The position numbers and the translations under genes are program-made. The notes beneath the pieces were generated by a model. The model was not told the DNA's origin. It saw only the letters and a list, made by a program, of their open reading frames with translations, and ran no database searches. A stretch of 64,000 bases of DNA. Source: Takakia lepidozioides. Its lineage: Eukaryota; Streptophyta; Takakiopsida; Takakiales; Takakiaceae. The stretch is from contig CM060731.1 of the NCBI GenBank assembly GCA_030704615.1, forward strand, positions 33,048,001-33,112,000, given 5' to 3'. The stretch's first letter is position 1. Each line of letters opens with the position of its first letter. Positions 23,761-35,718 of the stretch are shown here, one piece after another.

Positions 23761-24243
23761 TGTGGTATAATCTTCTCCCTAAACTGGACATCCCTATTCT
23801 TCTCCTCGTAGTGAGTTGGTCGGGGTGTTCCCATATTGAAAACATTAAGAAACAACAAAAAGTCACGTTCACTAAAAATCATACTGAAAGCATTGCTAAG
23901 TCGGAATCTTGCACTATCCACGAAAAATGTCCACAAACTACCGGCAGACTCACTTCCCGACAAGATTGGGTCGTCATCCCCCCGTACGCGTTGGTTGCTC
24001 AACACGGCGGCACTACCCTACGCGGCATCCTATGTCGCCGCCACGACCGTCCTTAGTTGTTATGTTTTTCGTCATTTACGTTAACAAGTAATTATATCTA
24101 TATATTTGTAAATTGTAATAGTAACCTAATTGCTTCCAATAAAAGCTGGTCAACACAACTCGAAGTAAGGCCCTTTAATGTACGAGCCATAGAGCGTACG
24201 ACAGACTGAATTTGAAGCAGAACTATCACCACGCACTGCAGCA

Positions 24244-24305
24244 GAATTTGAGCCCGGGATGATCTGGGTGCCACGCAACGCACCACCAACCGAGCTACCG
24301 AGAGA
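24244..24305 (-). mobile_element. tRNA-like (SINE) head, minus strand
   Basis: On the minus strand: A-box-like TAGCTCGGTTGG (24298-24287), GTGGCACCCAGATCATCCC, then B-box-like GGGCTCAAATTC (24255-24244). It is about 550 bp from the plus-strand copy and faces it. Confidence 0.42.
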
Positions 24306-26253
24306 AGGACAGTTGTAGGTGATGTTTTTTGGTTAAAAGGAGTTGTTAACGCACATTACGATGGTCGCCGCATCCGCACTCGGTATGACTAACGTGTTTT
24401 GAGGGGGGGGGTGTTCCCGACGACTCGGTCTAAAACCCAACCACAGTTGTCAACTTGGTCGCTGTGTGAAGAAATGGACAAGAAACTACGAGTGCTTATA
24501 AAGGGATTAGAGGGCAGGGGAGGTGTGTGCGCAGCAGTGCGTCACAGAACCTTCTGCCTTCGAAAAAAACAAAACAAGTGAGTAGGAGAGACGTGACACA
24601 AGGTTTGGGCTGTGCTTTTCCAATTACCGGTGTTGCTTTCCCTGTGGTGGAAACGGGGCAGGCAGACTGCGTGTCGTTTCTCAACTCATCACTTCCACTT
24701 TCTTATCCTCCTTTGTATCTCATGACAATGCTCCTTTTTCCCTTGTTTTTCTCATATCCGTGAGCAGTTGACCTCATTTTTTTTTCTCCTTGCCTCTGCT
24801 TGTTTCTAGTTTAGCAGGGGCTTGCTGAAATGTCTCTTCAACGATTATCTTGAAGACGTCGAGAATGGAATCACCAAAGGAATCTTGCGTTCTCTGCTAT
24901 CTTCCCGGTTCTTCCATGGTACAGGATTTGACAAGTAGTCTCCCTGCTTGTTGCTCTCAATGTGCAGCTTGAGAAACAAGTCACACCTGTGCGCAGAGAG
25001 AAAACTGCCATATCTTTGCTGGGATTTGTAGGATCGTCGTTTGTCACATCTTGCATCTCCAGTGTGTCACTGTAGAACAGCTCGCCAGCCACGTGCAATC
25101 GCTGCAATGCAGAACCAAGTCTCGGCTCCCGCACCGAGTTCTTGTCTTTTGAGTATGATCTTGGCCTCTCGTAAGGTATGTCTTAGTGAAGGACAGCAAG
25201 TAGCATGTTTTTCGCCAGAACTGCTGTTGCTCCCGTTTGTTTCTTGCTTCTATCTCTTAGATTTGGAAGTTCAGCTTTGGCTTTAGCTCTAGGCGGAGCT
25301 TTAAGCATCACAGGCTCACCGTCACATTATCTTTTTTCAGCTTTGCAGGTCTGGATGCTCCGACCCCTTCAGTCTCAAAATTTTTGTTTAGGGAGCAAAT
25401 GTTCAAAATTAGAGTTCCCCAAAACCAGAAGCAATAATTTATACTACATTCTGGCAGCTTAGAGCTAGGGTTTCAGTGAATGAGTATTTTTATGGGTAGT
25501 AGATCAACTTTTCGTGGGAGGAGGGGCTCTTGTGCAAATGCTAAATTGTCCTTGACAAGCAGGGGGATGATGGAGAGTAGCGAAACCGCAGCAAAAATGC
25601 AGATATTGGATTCGTAAAGGAGGATTGCGTGCACCACGGTTGTTGCTGTACTGGAGACAGGATTCTTCTGGCTTAGGTCCCCACCTTGTCATGGATATTG
25701 ATGCTCGTAAGACCAAACTAGGAGAACTATCTGAACTTTTCGATCGCACAGGACATGCGAGGATGCAGGACCTGAGAGGATGGTGCTCACTCACTGGACT
25801 TTCAGGTTCAAAGGGACTGGAAGAGACATTTGAGCAGCCAGGTAGAGAGTCCCTAGGAATGTCTGCAAGATAACAGCTGAAGGCTCGCCTGAAGTAGAAA
25901 GAATGGCAAGAGGACACCCTCAGGGAAGAACTCAAAAGGAATACAACAGGGTAGTCTTCAACCTGAGCATCGACCAATGTGCGCTCAAGTGGAGTTTAGA
26001 AGTTATGTGCCTAGTCACAGTAGTGGTTTGACAAGTGACAATCAGACAAGTTAATTGGTGAGAGTGCAAGAGGGTTTCCTTGTACTTTGAAAAGTAGATG
26101 CCAATCTCTCAACAGGGTAGGGGCTCACTTGACCCAGCAATTCATTTGACAAGGAGTCAAGTGGGGATTTGGCTTGTGCATGTGCTGGCGTGGGAGTGAT
26201 GCATGCCTGGAGGACCACATCCACCCTGTGCTGATTCAGTTTTCTTCCGAAAG

Positions 26254-29200
26254 ATGAGGGTGAGAGAGGCATTGAAGGGACCATGGTTGCCTGCAGCATT
26301 AATATTGACTTCAGTATTGAGTATCGCGGGGCTCGCTAGGGTGGAAACCTCATGTGTGCCACAAAACGGATGCCAGGTTGCGCTAGCCTATTATAGGGCT
26401 CAGTTTAATGATACTCTAAACATTATTTCTGGGAATTTTCAGACAAGCTTAGCCAACATAAGGAGCTACAACCCCAGTATAACAAATATGGACTACATTA
26501 CAGATAAGGAGCCCATCTTCATTCCATTTACATGCCAGTGTGTGGACAATCAACTGGGTCACCAGTTCCTGTATAAGGTATACTTCTATTTGGCTGTTGA
26601 CTATTTAGAAGGTTGCAATTCTGTGTGGAAGCATTGCTGGATGCCAATTTCAAAGTCTTTTGTGCCGTCAATTATGGTGTAGCTGGGACATGTTATGGAT
26701 GGAGTGGTTGGGACCAAACCAAGCAGGTATTGCACCTGCAAAAAGCATGGTTCTTAGTTTTGTACAGCCTCATGAGCTATTTAGTGTGAAGCAAGAAACT
26801 TGAGAGTACAATTATGCATTATGTAGTTTTGTACAGCCTCAATGACCTATTTAGTGTGAAGCAAGAAACTTGAGAGTACAATTATACATTAAGAACAACT
26901 ACCAGTTGAACTAACCTTTCCAGTGAGGCCACTACCTCCTTGGTTGGCATCAAGGTCTATAATCAAGCAAGTCACTGTAAAGAATCGTATTCAGAGACAA
27001 TGGTTACAGCTGCAAGAAAGAAGAGCATTAAGGCTTGACGTTTTGGGATTGTACATGACTGACAAACCTTCAGAGGTACCCTGAGTTTGATGATATTTAC
27101 ACCAATGAGAAACCTTAAGGTGTGGGTGGTTTGCTCCCAGACTTCACTGTTAGACCTTTAGAAAGCAATAATGAGCCAGCCCCAAATTGAAAAAACAACA
27201 GAGTAAGGATTCATAGGTGGTGTTGTTCTCGTCGTCACTCAAGGTGTGAGATCGCTCTCTCATTTCCTTGCAATTCTCGAAATCCACGTCCCTTGATGAC
27301 TATGCTTACTTCTGATGTACTCTTACATCAATATATTTGGTGTCTGTGCATTTGCTGACATCTGAGGTGTCCCTCTTCCATCAATGTACTTGTGTTTGGC
27401 AGGTTCAGAATGGTGATACTGTGAGCCAAATAGCAGCTACTGCATATGAAAATCTGACTACGTCAGGGTGGATCGCCACTGCGTCATCCCTCACAAGTGT
27501 AGATGACATTTTGATAGGATCCACCTTGAATGTTCCAGTCAACTGCTCATGTGGGGATTCCCATGTCAGTAGCCAGTATGGCCTTTTTGCCACATATATC
27601 GTGCAGCCTGGTGACGATGTTTCAAGCATTGCCTCACAGTTGGGCACTGATGAGGCCCTTGTCAGAGAGTACAATGCTGATGTGAACTGGAATAACTTGC
27701 GAGCACAGCAGATCATCTTTGCACCTGTCAAAGGTACTTGAATGTCCAATATTGTGGAAGGCATTGGGGGCTTCTGTGAGAAGGTCTTAAATCATTGTGG
27801 AACCCTATAATAGTGTATCTGCTATACTACTAAGATTTTCAATTATAGCCTGTGTCTAGTATGAAGGGTGTGAACTCTCCCACTGGCAGATCAATCGCCC
27901 TAGACAGTTGTAGTCAAGAAACCAGTTGTGAAAAAAAAATGTGGTCACCACAGCCAGTAAAACTGGTACATTTTCATGTCTGGCAAAAACTTCCGAGAAG
28001 CAAGTGCCACCACAATAACTGGGAGGCCCATGTCCGTTGTATATCAGACATTCTAGCATGTTTTGCTGATGGAGATCTGGTGAGGCCTGCCGGTACAAGT
28101 ATCTGACATCGATTTTATCACTGACCTGGTTGTGCACGGTGTCCTGTGCGGGTCCAGATGCAACGGGCAATTATCCATCATTTCTTGGGTAATTCTACCA
28201 CTCTTGTCTTCTGGTTCTTGATTTGTTCATTTTGTTGTTCTTGTCAAACATGTTATGGTTGGTTTCAGTTGTTAGAGATGGATGCGACTCTTGTTAACCT
28301 GTTGTTTAACCAGGCTCTGTTGATATGGACCGTTGCATGTGGGTTTCTGTTCTGTCTTACACCTGAAGATATATATATATATATTGACAACTTGATGTTT
28401 GTGCTATTCTTTGAAGCTTGTCACTATCGTCCAGCAGTCAGTTTTTTCTGCCTAGAGTACTTTACAGTGATGCTGGACTGGGCAAAGCCAGATCACGGAT
28501 GCTGTCCATGTGGCAGATTTGTACTGTCTAATCCAAGGGTCAAACAACTCATCTATTCCTCTTGGCAATTTGTGCTGTTGCTGACTGCAGTCTTGTGTTT
28601 GTTGTTGTCCTTGTGCTGCTGCAGCTCAACTGGTAGGCCTTTTTCCATCTCTTCGTATGTCCAACAAAGTTTTGCAGACAAGTTTCCCCTTCCCCTTGTT
28701 AAGAGTGCATCAGTGTTTCTCGTTGGTTACATTTAGCTTTAATTGCAGGAAGGTCACTCTTAACCAAGTGTGTCTGCATTGAAGGCTTAGTTTACGTTCC
28801 TCATGTGCCCCCAAATCTTCATCCCTGCCTCTGTTTTCGCGTACTATCCATTTCTTCCCCTATTTTGTCACCTTCAATTACCAAGTAGATGAATTACACG
28901 CAATTCCTGAAATACACATCTGAGAAGGTAAAGTGGTTTGGGTGTCCAGGGACCTCACGAGGGCTGAGTGCTGGTGCGATTGCGGGGGCTGCAGTCGGAG
29001 GGGCACTTGTAGTGTTTGCTATCATTGCATTGGCTCTCTTCTGTTTATGTGTCTACATCCCCAAGAAAGAAAGCAAGCTCAAGAAGCAGCAGGAGGAATT
29101 AGATGGTGGCATCAACAACTTTGGACCTGATATCAGAAGACAACGTTAGTACATCTTACAGTTTCTGCTGGTTTGGCTTGAGGACCTTGAAAAGAGGGGT

Positions 29201-32200
29201 TTTATTTGGACGTTCACAATTATTGAGACCACTCTCTCTCATCCCATTCCCTCCCAAGCCATCTGGTGTCCTCCCTTTTTGGCCACCATTCCCTTTTCCT
29301 GTTTCCCCTGGGTGCCGTTGATCTCAAATGTGTTTATCTGCTTTTTCTTTCCTTAAATCTTCTGGTTTTCTGAAAGGAAAGAGCTTCTCTGCATGATTGG
29401 AGATTATGGCTAGCAATGCAAGAATCTACTGTGTCATTGTCAATCAACCAGCTGTAATATTGGGATACTAAAGCTTTTCTTGTCTCTTGAATGTACAGCT
29501 TCATCAGGAACATCATTAAGGGCAACCTCAAGGACAGCAAATACAACTGTAGTGCCCACAATGCTGTCAGACTTCACAGTGGACAAGTCGGTCGAGTTTA
29601 CATATGAAGAGCTGGTGAAAGCCACCAACGAGTTCAGTGTGAGCAACAAAATTGGTCAGGGTGGCTACGGCGCTGTCTATTACGGTGTAATTAATGGCCA
29701 GGTCTTTTTCCTCTCCTCCCTCTACCCCTCCCACCCTTTTTCGCAGTTATGCATGATAGTTGTGCTTGAGACAATGCTTCAGAGAATGCCAAGTAAGGAT
29801 TTTGTGATTGCTAGCTTGAGCACTACGGCAAGTTTTAGCTGACTTTCCATGGGTAGAAGAACAAGCTTCTGGAAGAGTTGAGATCCCACTGGAACCATGC
29901 CAGATACTTGAATGCCACATTTGCAGGGAACTGTTTTTTGGTACTTTTGCTCCTCTCTATGCCATCCAACCAGTAAGGTAGCCAGCAATGACCAGATAAC
30001 TCTCGATGGTGTGCAGAAGTTGGCCATTAAGAGGATGAATCTGCAGGCAACAAAGGAATTCATGGCTGAGCTTCAAGTCCTCACTCATGTCCACCATACC
30101 AACCTGGTACGTGTCTCTCTTCCTTCCCCTTCTATGTCCCTTTTAAATTGAATGAAGGATCTATGTCCACAAGATTGTAACAAACAATATCTACCTCTCT
30201 ATACACATTTGTTTGTATGCGTCCCACTCTGATCAATTCAACCTTGCATGCAAGATTATTGCTGGATTAATACTCATGCCCAACGTGAGGAGGTTGCACT
30301 TCCATCTCTACTGATGATAATCCACATGTGGGCTGCAATGTTACAGGTGCAATTGATTGGATACTGCACTGTAGAATCATTGTTTCTTGTCTATGAGTTT
30401 GTGGAGAATGGAACCCTGGATCAGCATCTCCACAAAGGTACAGTCCTTTGTTGTGGCATGTACTGTCATTGCTGGTTGTTTTGATATTCGGGTATGTTGA
30501 GGCGAGGACAAATAAGTTGACTGCACAATTGTCGTATAGTGCCGCCTCCTTCCTGGTTCGGTGAATGGAAGGTTCGAATAAAACGCAGCGGGGAGCCTGT
30601 CGGATCAACAAGTTCCTGCGTGGCAAGCATTGTACATAGTCAGCTCCATTAAGTATGTTGTGGCAAGTCTTGGGCTTTAGGAAGCTGCAATGTTGTGCAT
30701 TAAAACCCAGTGCTCTTGGCTGCGCCACTTTAAACCCTCCCTGCAGCACCTCATATGGACTGGTCCCTTATCCCAGCAACATCAGGCATTTGAATTCTGA
30801 TTAGTTTGTTTGAGCACCAGAAAGTGTTTGGCGCTGTAAATGGCTTTTGGTAAGGCCTCAGTGCAAGCTCTCACGTGGACATATGGTTTACTGTTTAGAA
30901 TATGCTGTGGCATTGATATTGTCTGATTGCCATCTGTGTGGGCTTGGGTGGGGACAGGAACAGCATCACTACCATGGATTGCGAGAGTTCAAATAGCCCT
31001 GGATGCTGCCAGAGGGTTGGAGTACATTCACGAGCACACTAAGCCAACTTACATACACAGGGATATAAAATCCGCCAACATTCTCATTGACAAGCAGCTT
31101 CATGCAAAGGTTAGAAGGATTCCTGAGCATTTTGAGCTACAGATTTACTTTGAATAGATCAAGAGTTGTATGGACAACTATAACTCATGTTGAGGAGCTG
31201 AAAGGTTATTTATAGATCTGGATTGTGCACTGTGCAGGTGGCAGACTTTGGGCTGACAAAGCTGACGGAGTCTGGAATTGGGAGCCATTCAACAACCATG
31301 CCCACTAGGGTAGTTGGCACATGGGGCTACATGTCTCCTGAGTGCGTACTTGTTTGTTGCACTAGAGAACATTTCCAGAGTAGATCCATAGATCTCTTCA
31401 AGCCTCTGCTGGTATATTAGCATCTTTCTTTGTCCTTTTCCCCCAATCCTAGGATGTCATACATGTTGGCCAGTGGAGCTCCTGGCCAGGATTTCTGTGT
31501 TGGTTCACCCACTTTTGTATGTTTTGAAGCTAATTTTTATTGCGCAAGGTTGATCAGGTATGCGCGGTTTGGAGACGTATCACCAAAGGTGGATGTCTAT
31601 TCATTTGGGGTTGTTCTGTTTGAAATTATTTCTGGGAGACAAGCCATTGTGCGAGTGTCGACAGGTAGCTCTGGTTCCTCCTCAATTCCTCACAGAGAGG
31701 AACAGAGAGCCCTTGTGTCTCTGGTAATCTCATCCACTCTCACCTCCTTTTCTCGTGCAGTGTTGTTGTTGCCATGTTCAGCCAATTGTCTTCTAAGGGG
31801 TGTAATGGATATGCCATTTCATATTCTCTGCAACAAATTCTATACTTGAGAAAATAGCTCATTTTGCTGATGATCGCTCATATACACTTTAGTAGATGGT
31901 CCCCTGAATATTAGACATGTGAGGGAGATCTCAGACTTCCGGAGGAAATCCCAACAGGAATGGTGTCTGTAGCACTTCTATTTTCTCCACAGTTATCCCT
32001 TGACTCTTCATGTCTTTCCTTGAGGCGTTTTGACCCTACACTTCAGTAGCTGTAATATTTACACGAAACAATCATTGACCTCACAATGAGCTTGCAATCA
32101 TCTTTTTTTGTGGTCCTTGGTGTGGTTTGCTTGCAGTTTGAGGCTGAGTTGAAGGACCCCAACGGCAAAGAGAAACTGTATACTCTTGTGGACCCTTCTC

Positions 32201-32563
32201 TTGGGGACAATTACCCTCTAGACTCGGCATGGAAGGTGCGATTTGTTGTTCTTAATCTCCTTTCAGCTTGTTTAGGGACATTGTCGCCACTTCCACCCAC
32301 CTACAGTGCATGTATAAACTGGACATGGTAACAGTGCTTCAGTAATAAGAAAATCTCTCTCAGCAGGCAACACATTTTGGTGTGCGGGTTGACAGATGGC
32401 GCAGTTAGCAGCAGCTTGCACGCAAGAGAATCCAGAGTTAAGGCCGAGTATGCGGACGGCAGTGGTGGCACTAATGACATTATCCTCGTCAACACAAGAA
32501 TGGGAGATTAGTGCTTTTGCAGGGGATACAGCTATGGGGAGTGGTGTAATTGCAGGACGATAG
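26254..32563 (+). CDS. LysM-domain receptor-like kinase, CERK1/LYK type
   Basis: Plasma-membrane receptor kinase of the family that binds chitin, peptidoglycan or related glycans. Eleven exons join in frame to 640 codons plus stop: 26254-26577, 27403-27733, 28950-29144, 29499-29701, 30017-30106, 30347-30437, 30958-31109, 31238-31341, 31558-31723, 32137-32235, 32396-32563. ATG at 26254 is chosen because a signal peptide follows (hydrophobic [16 protein letters not shown]). The ectodomain has the LysM-RLK cysteines (ETSC...NGC, TCQC, NCSCG) and LysM segments [16 protein letters not shown] and [17 protein letters not shown] transmembrane segment ([20 protein letters not shown]) precedes basic residues. 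Kinase motifs: [17 protein letters not shown] (lysine), [10 protein letters not shown] (RD type), [27 protein letters not shown]. It looks catalytically competent. Length is close to CERK1 (about 620). The border between exons 2 and 3 spans 1.2 kb and could hide a small exon. Confidence 0.93.
26756..26891. repeat. 68-bp tandem duplication in intron 1 of the LysM kinase
   Basis: Two direct copies beginning TAGTTTTGTACAGCCTCA at 26756 and 26824, nearly identical. Intronic, no coding meaning seen. Confidence 0.85.
30640..30745 (-). mobile_element. Possible SINE-like insertion in kinase intron
   Basis: The minus strand reads AGTGGCGCAGCCAAGAGCAC then TGGGTTTTAATGC, which resembles a tRNA-Leu-like A-box region; the B-box is poor. 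Weak case, listed because the intron is longer than its neighbours. Confidence 0.2.
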
Positions 32564-33398
32564 CATAGAAGACTGTAGGATTAGGTCTGACCTTCTTAGC
32601 AAGTCTGGCATTTAATGTAGGGCGGGGGGGGCTACTGGCTTGTGTAACATATCATACTAAGCCTGTTTTCCATTATTGAGTCAGATGTACTGCTGATCTG
32701 TAACATAGAGAGCCTATTTACGGTCATTCAGCGAGATTTGTGGTTGGTGTGGAGTGTAACATGAAGAGCCCACTTCCCTTCATTCAGCAAATATACTGTT
32801 TCCCTAGTGAGAAACACAAAAAAACATCCTTTTATCAGTGTTTGTCTCCACACTCATTCAGGTAGTGATGACAATTTCTCGAGGACTACAGTCTGTGTCT
32901 GGAATACTCTCCAAAGAGAATTCATGGGGGCAGGTGGCACGCCACATGGTGCTGTTCCTAGAGTAAAGGAGCATAATGGCAGTGTTGGAGTGCCTACATG
33001 CCTGAACCTACCCACCAAGCCCCAGAGCTTGAAACAGTTGTAAGATTGATGGAGGTCTCAGCTTTGAGGCCTGAAGTCATTGAGATCATGCAACTGAGAA
33101 ATCTAGCAATGGCAATTCCCTGCAGAAGCTGTAAGAATCCCCACATCATTCCTGTGAATCTTGCACACTTTGAAGAGAGCTCATGTGCATTTTCACTCCT
33201 CATTCCTTGTCTAGACACACTGAAGCTGCATGTCAAAGTTTTTCTCTTGGCTCTCTCAGAAAAGGGAGAGATGCAGACAATAATGTAGACGGCAGGAGTG
33301 AAGCAAAAGCAGCAAACCCGGGCAGTGCATGTAGCAAGCCTTGTTGCGCTTTCTGTTGGGCTTTCGTGACCTCGTGGAGTCATGCTGTGGTGGATCGA
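32564..33398. other. Interval between LysM kinase and PsbQ-like sequence
   Basis: Should contain the transit-peptide exon of the PsbQ-like gene if it were functional. A stretch at about 33298-33370 reads [17 protein letters not shown] in a different frame from the conserved part, a faint resemblance to a thylakoid-transfer signal. No convincing first exon was found. Confidence 0.4.
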
Positions 33399-34054
33399 TT
33401 ACGTGCAGCGGGCACGGATAAATCCGATCAGGCCCGTGACCTTGACCTACCTTTGAAGGATCGGTTCTATCTCCAGCCTAAGACCCCGAGTGATGCGGTG
33501 GAGCGACGCCAACGAGTCAGCCAAGGAAATTGTGGGAGTGAAGTCTTTGATTGATAAAAAGGCTTGGCCCTATGTTCAGAATGGTCTTCGTTCCTCAGCC
33601 AGCTACTTGCGCTTCGATTTGAACACCATTATTGCATCAAAACCAAAAGAGGAGAAGAAAACGTTAAAGGCATTGTCTGCCAAATTTTTTGACTCCCTCA
33701 ACTCTGTAAGTCTTCCTGAAGTCTGTTGGTGCGCTGAATGAACCATTTTTCGTGTTGGTGTTTGTTTGGTGGTTTGGGGATGCAGCAACTCTCAATACTG
33801 GTATCTAGAAGAAAGGTTTAAGCCTGGTTTGGTGTATCAAATGGTGATACTGATTGGAAGCGAATTCTTTCAGGAGAACCTTTTTCTCCAGCTCATTTAG
33901 TGCGGAATTTGGTCACCTGGCAGTCCTGACAGTATTAATTGTCGTCTGTATGCAGTTGGATTACGCTGCCAGGTCCAAAAGCACTCCCCAAGCAGAGAAG
34001 TACTACGCCGAGACCGTTGCTCTACTGAACGATGTCCTTGCCAAGATAACTTAG
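33399..34054 (+). pseudogene. psbQ: PsbQ-like (oxygen-evolving enhancer 3), frameshifted
   Basis: PsbQ is a thylakoid-lumen extrinsic subunit that stabilises the Mn/Ca/Cl centre of photosystem II. Conserved text: [19 protein letters not shown], then [43 protein letters not shown], and after an intron (donor after 33705, acceptor before 33956) LDYAARSKSTPQAEKYYAET ending LNDVLAKIT and TAG at 34052-34054. The last two parts are in frame, but the first is in another frame: one extra base near 33504 separates SDAVE from the next conserved residues. Upstream, the proline-rich KVGPPPPPSGG segment and a clear transit peptide are missing. This suggests a pseudogene; a sequencing indel plus an unrecognised first exon is the alternative. 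The gene family is certain; its status is not. Confidence 0.75.
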
Positions 34055-35718
34055 TGTGGATGGGATCTTAAATTAGTCTTCTCAAGTCAATATTCACATT
34101 TCTTCACAGCCAGTCATGGGCTGTGAAGATCCTGACCAAATGCAAGGCCCTGTGTCATCCTTCGTACAAGTCACCTCATGTGGGTTTGTAAATAAAGCTC
34201 CACAGGACTTCATCATGGTTCTAGCGATCATTGTCTGTCTCCAATTTGTGGCCATACCGGACAATTAAACTGTGTGATACTTTCCAAAACTACAGTGGTC
34301 GCGAGACAGTGGAGACCGGCTGTGGGTCCATGTGGTGGACCTGGAAATCTCAGCTCATAACAAACTCTTGGTCCTCAAGTTTGCTTGTGTGAAAGGGGGA
34401 TGTCTTTAAACCTACCATCGACAGATTGACAGATTTACTTGTCAAAACGTGTGTGCAACGAGCGAGCTACAGGGAGCTGGCTGGTCATTAACATAAGAGA
34501 TTTGGAGATACAAACTGGCAAGGCTTGCATGTAATTCCATGCCATTCCAGATTCTGGGTATTTCTTGCAGCACGCAGGATTTCGACCCCAGGCAAGGCCT
34601 TTCAACTGTCATACTCAGTATGCTCTCTGAATTCCAACACTGTGGATCAAAATACTGAATACTGGGACGAGCAAGCAAATCCTCAATGAGCGAGATTTGA
34701 ACGAGCACTGGGTTATAATACAACCACTAATCCCGCCAGCCATAGCTTCTCTATCTTTTTTTTTTTTTTTTTTTGAGCTTCTCTATCACAGACTAAGAAA
34801 ACTGGATTTGAAGACTGGAAAAACAAAAGAAAGTTGATATCTTATTCACACTGCTCCACAACAGTCCTTCCACACAGTCCTTTGCAGCAAACCGGCGTCG
34901 AGACGCTGCAAGGAAGTTAAACTGTTCCAGACACAGTCCATGTTATGAACCCTGGTTAATGGTTATGATCCAATAAGCCAGTGACAACTTGGTAGACCGG
35001 TGGTTACGTAGGCTGCCCTCTTAGTTATTTAGCAGTGGACCTCTTCATGGTTCTTTTCTCCACGGCTCCTCATTTTAATATGAGAACGGTTGATGGTCGT
35101 GGCTTGGTCATAGGAAGCTGCGCTTAAAACTCTGGCTCCTTAGCTGCACCCTGGTGGTTTTCACAGACCAATCCACAGTCTCCAGACTACAGGCATTAAT
35201 AGTTCACACAGCAGTCCTTTGGATTGAGGGGCAGTTGAATCCTCCTTGGGTGAAAGGAAAGCTAGCTGCTGCCATGGCACGAGGTCGGACAAAGTGTGGT
35301 GAGGGCACCTTCTTCTACCACACCTTTATGCATGTTTTGTCCTCTTATCAGACTCATCCCTACTGGGTTTTGGAAGTTAGCTTGTTGGATGTATCTAAGG
35401 TGGTTCAGCGAATTTTTGACATGTCACTGCCAGTGGAGTTGCAGACAAATGTTCGAAAACCGAAAATAGAGATGAGGGAAAGCTTTGGAAGGATTTTTCG
35501 AACCCCAGTGGGTGGTGGGACAATAGAGGCAGAAAGGTGAATGCCTGTCAAGTTACAACACAAGCAAAAGCACATACCATGATGCATCGAAAAAGGTTTC
35601 GTGCAAATTGTCATCCTCCCTCTCTCCCTAACACTTTTACACAGCAATTTAAGCATAAAAACTAGTGTGTGGGTGTTTGCTTAGCAAAATTTGGGATAGC
35701 TGAAGGAGGAAGGATGGA
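34055..35718. other. Interval between PsbQ-like sequence and PPR gene 1
   Basis: Contains a SINE-like stretch on the minus strand (34740-34440, listed separately), a T-run at 34757-34774 and an unrecognised open frame at 35154-35540. The last few hundred bases are the presumed promoter and 5' leader of the PPR gene. Confidence 0.4.
34440..34740 (-). mobile_element. SINE-like element
   Basis: On the minus strand from 34740: GGCGGGATTAGTGGTTGTA followed by a B-box-like CGTTCAAATCTCG (near 34695) in a tRNA-like arrangement, then non-coding body. A T-run (34757-34774) lies next to the head. The 3' end is not defined. Confidence 0.35.

Larger units (their letters stand above)
21895..26253. other. 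Intergenic, no recognised gene
   Basis: Long stretch before the LysM kinase gene. It holds a short tandem duplication near 22330-22450, a small hairpin GCGACC...GGTCGC near 22230, two tRNA-like heads in opposite orientation (23690 and 24305), and open frames (for example 24871-25134 minus, 25504-25977 minus) that carry no motif I know. Confidence 0.45.

Noticed and set aside
24244-24305. True tRNA gene
   Set aside because: A- and B-box resemblance only; acceptor and anticodon stems do not pair.
28146-28736. 196-codon open frame between LysM and membrane-span exons
   Set aside because: Lies in the intron predicted by in-frame splicing; the translation is cysteine- and leucine-rich without family resemblance.
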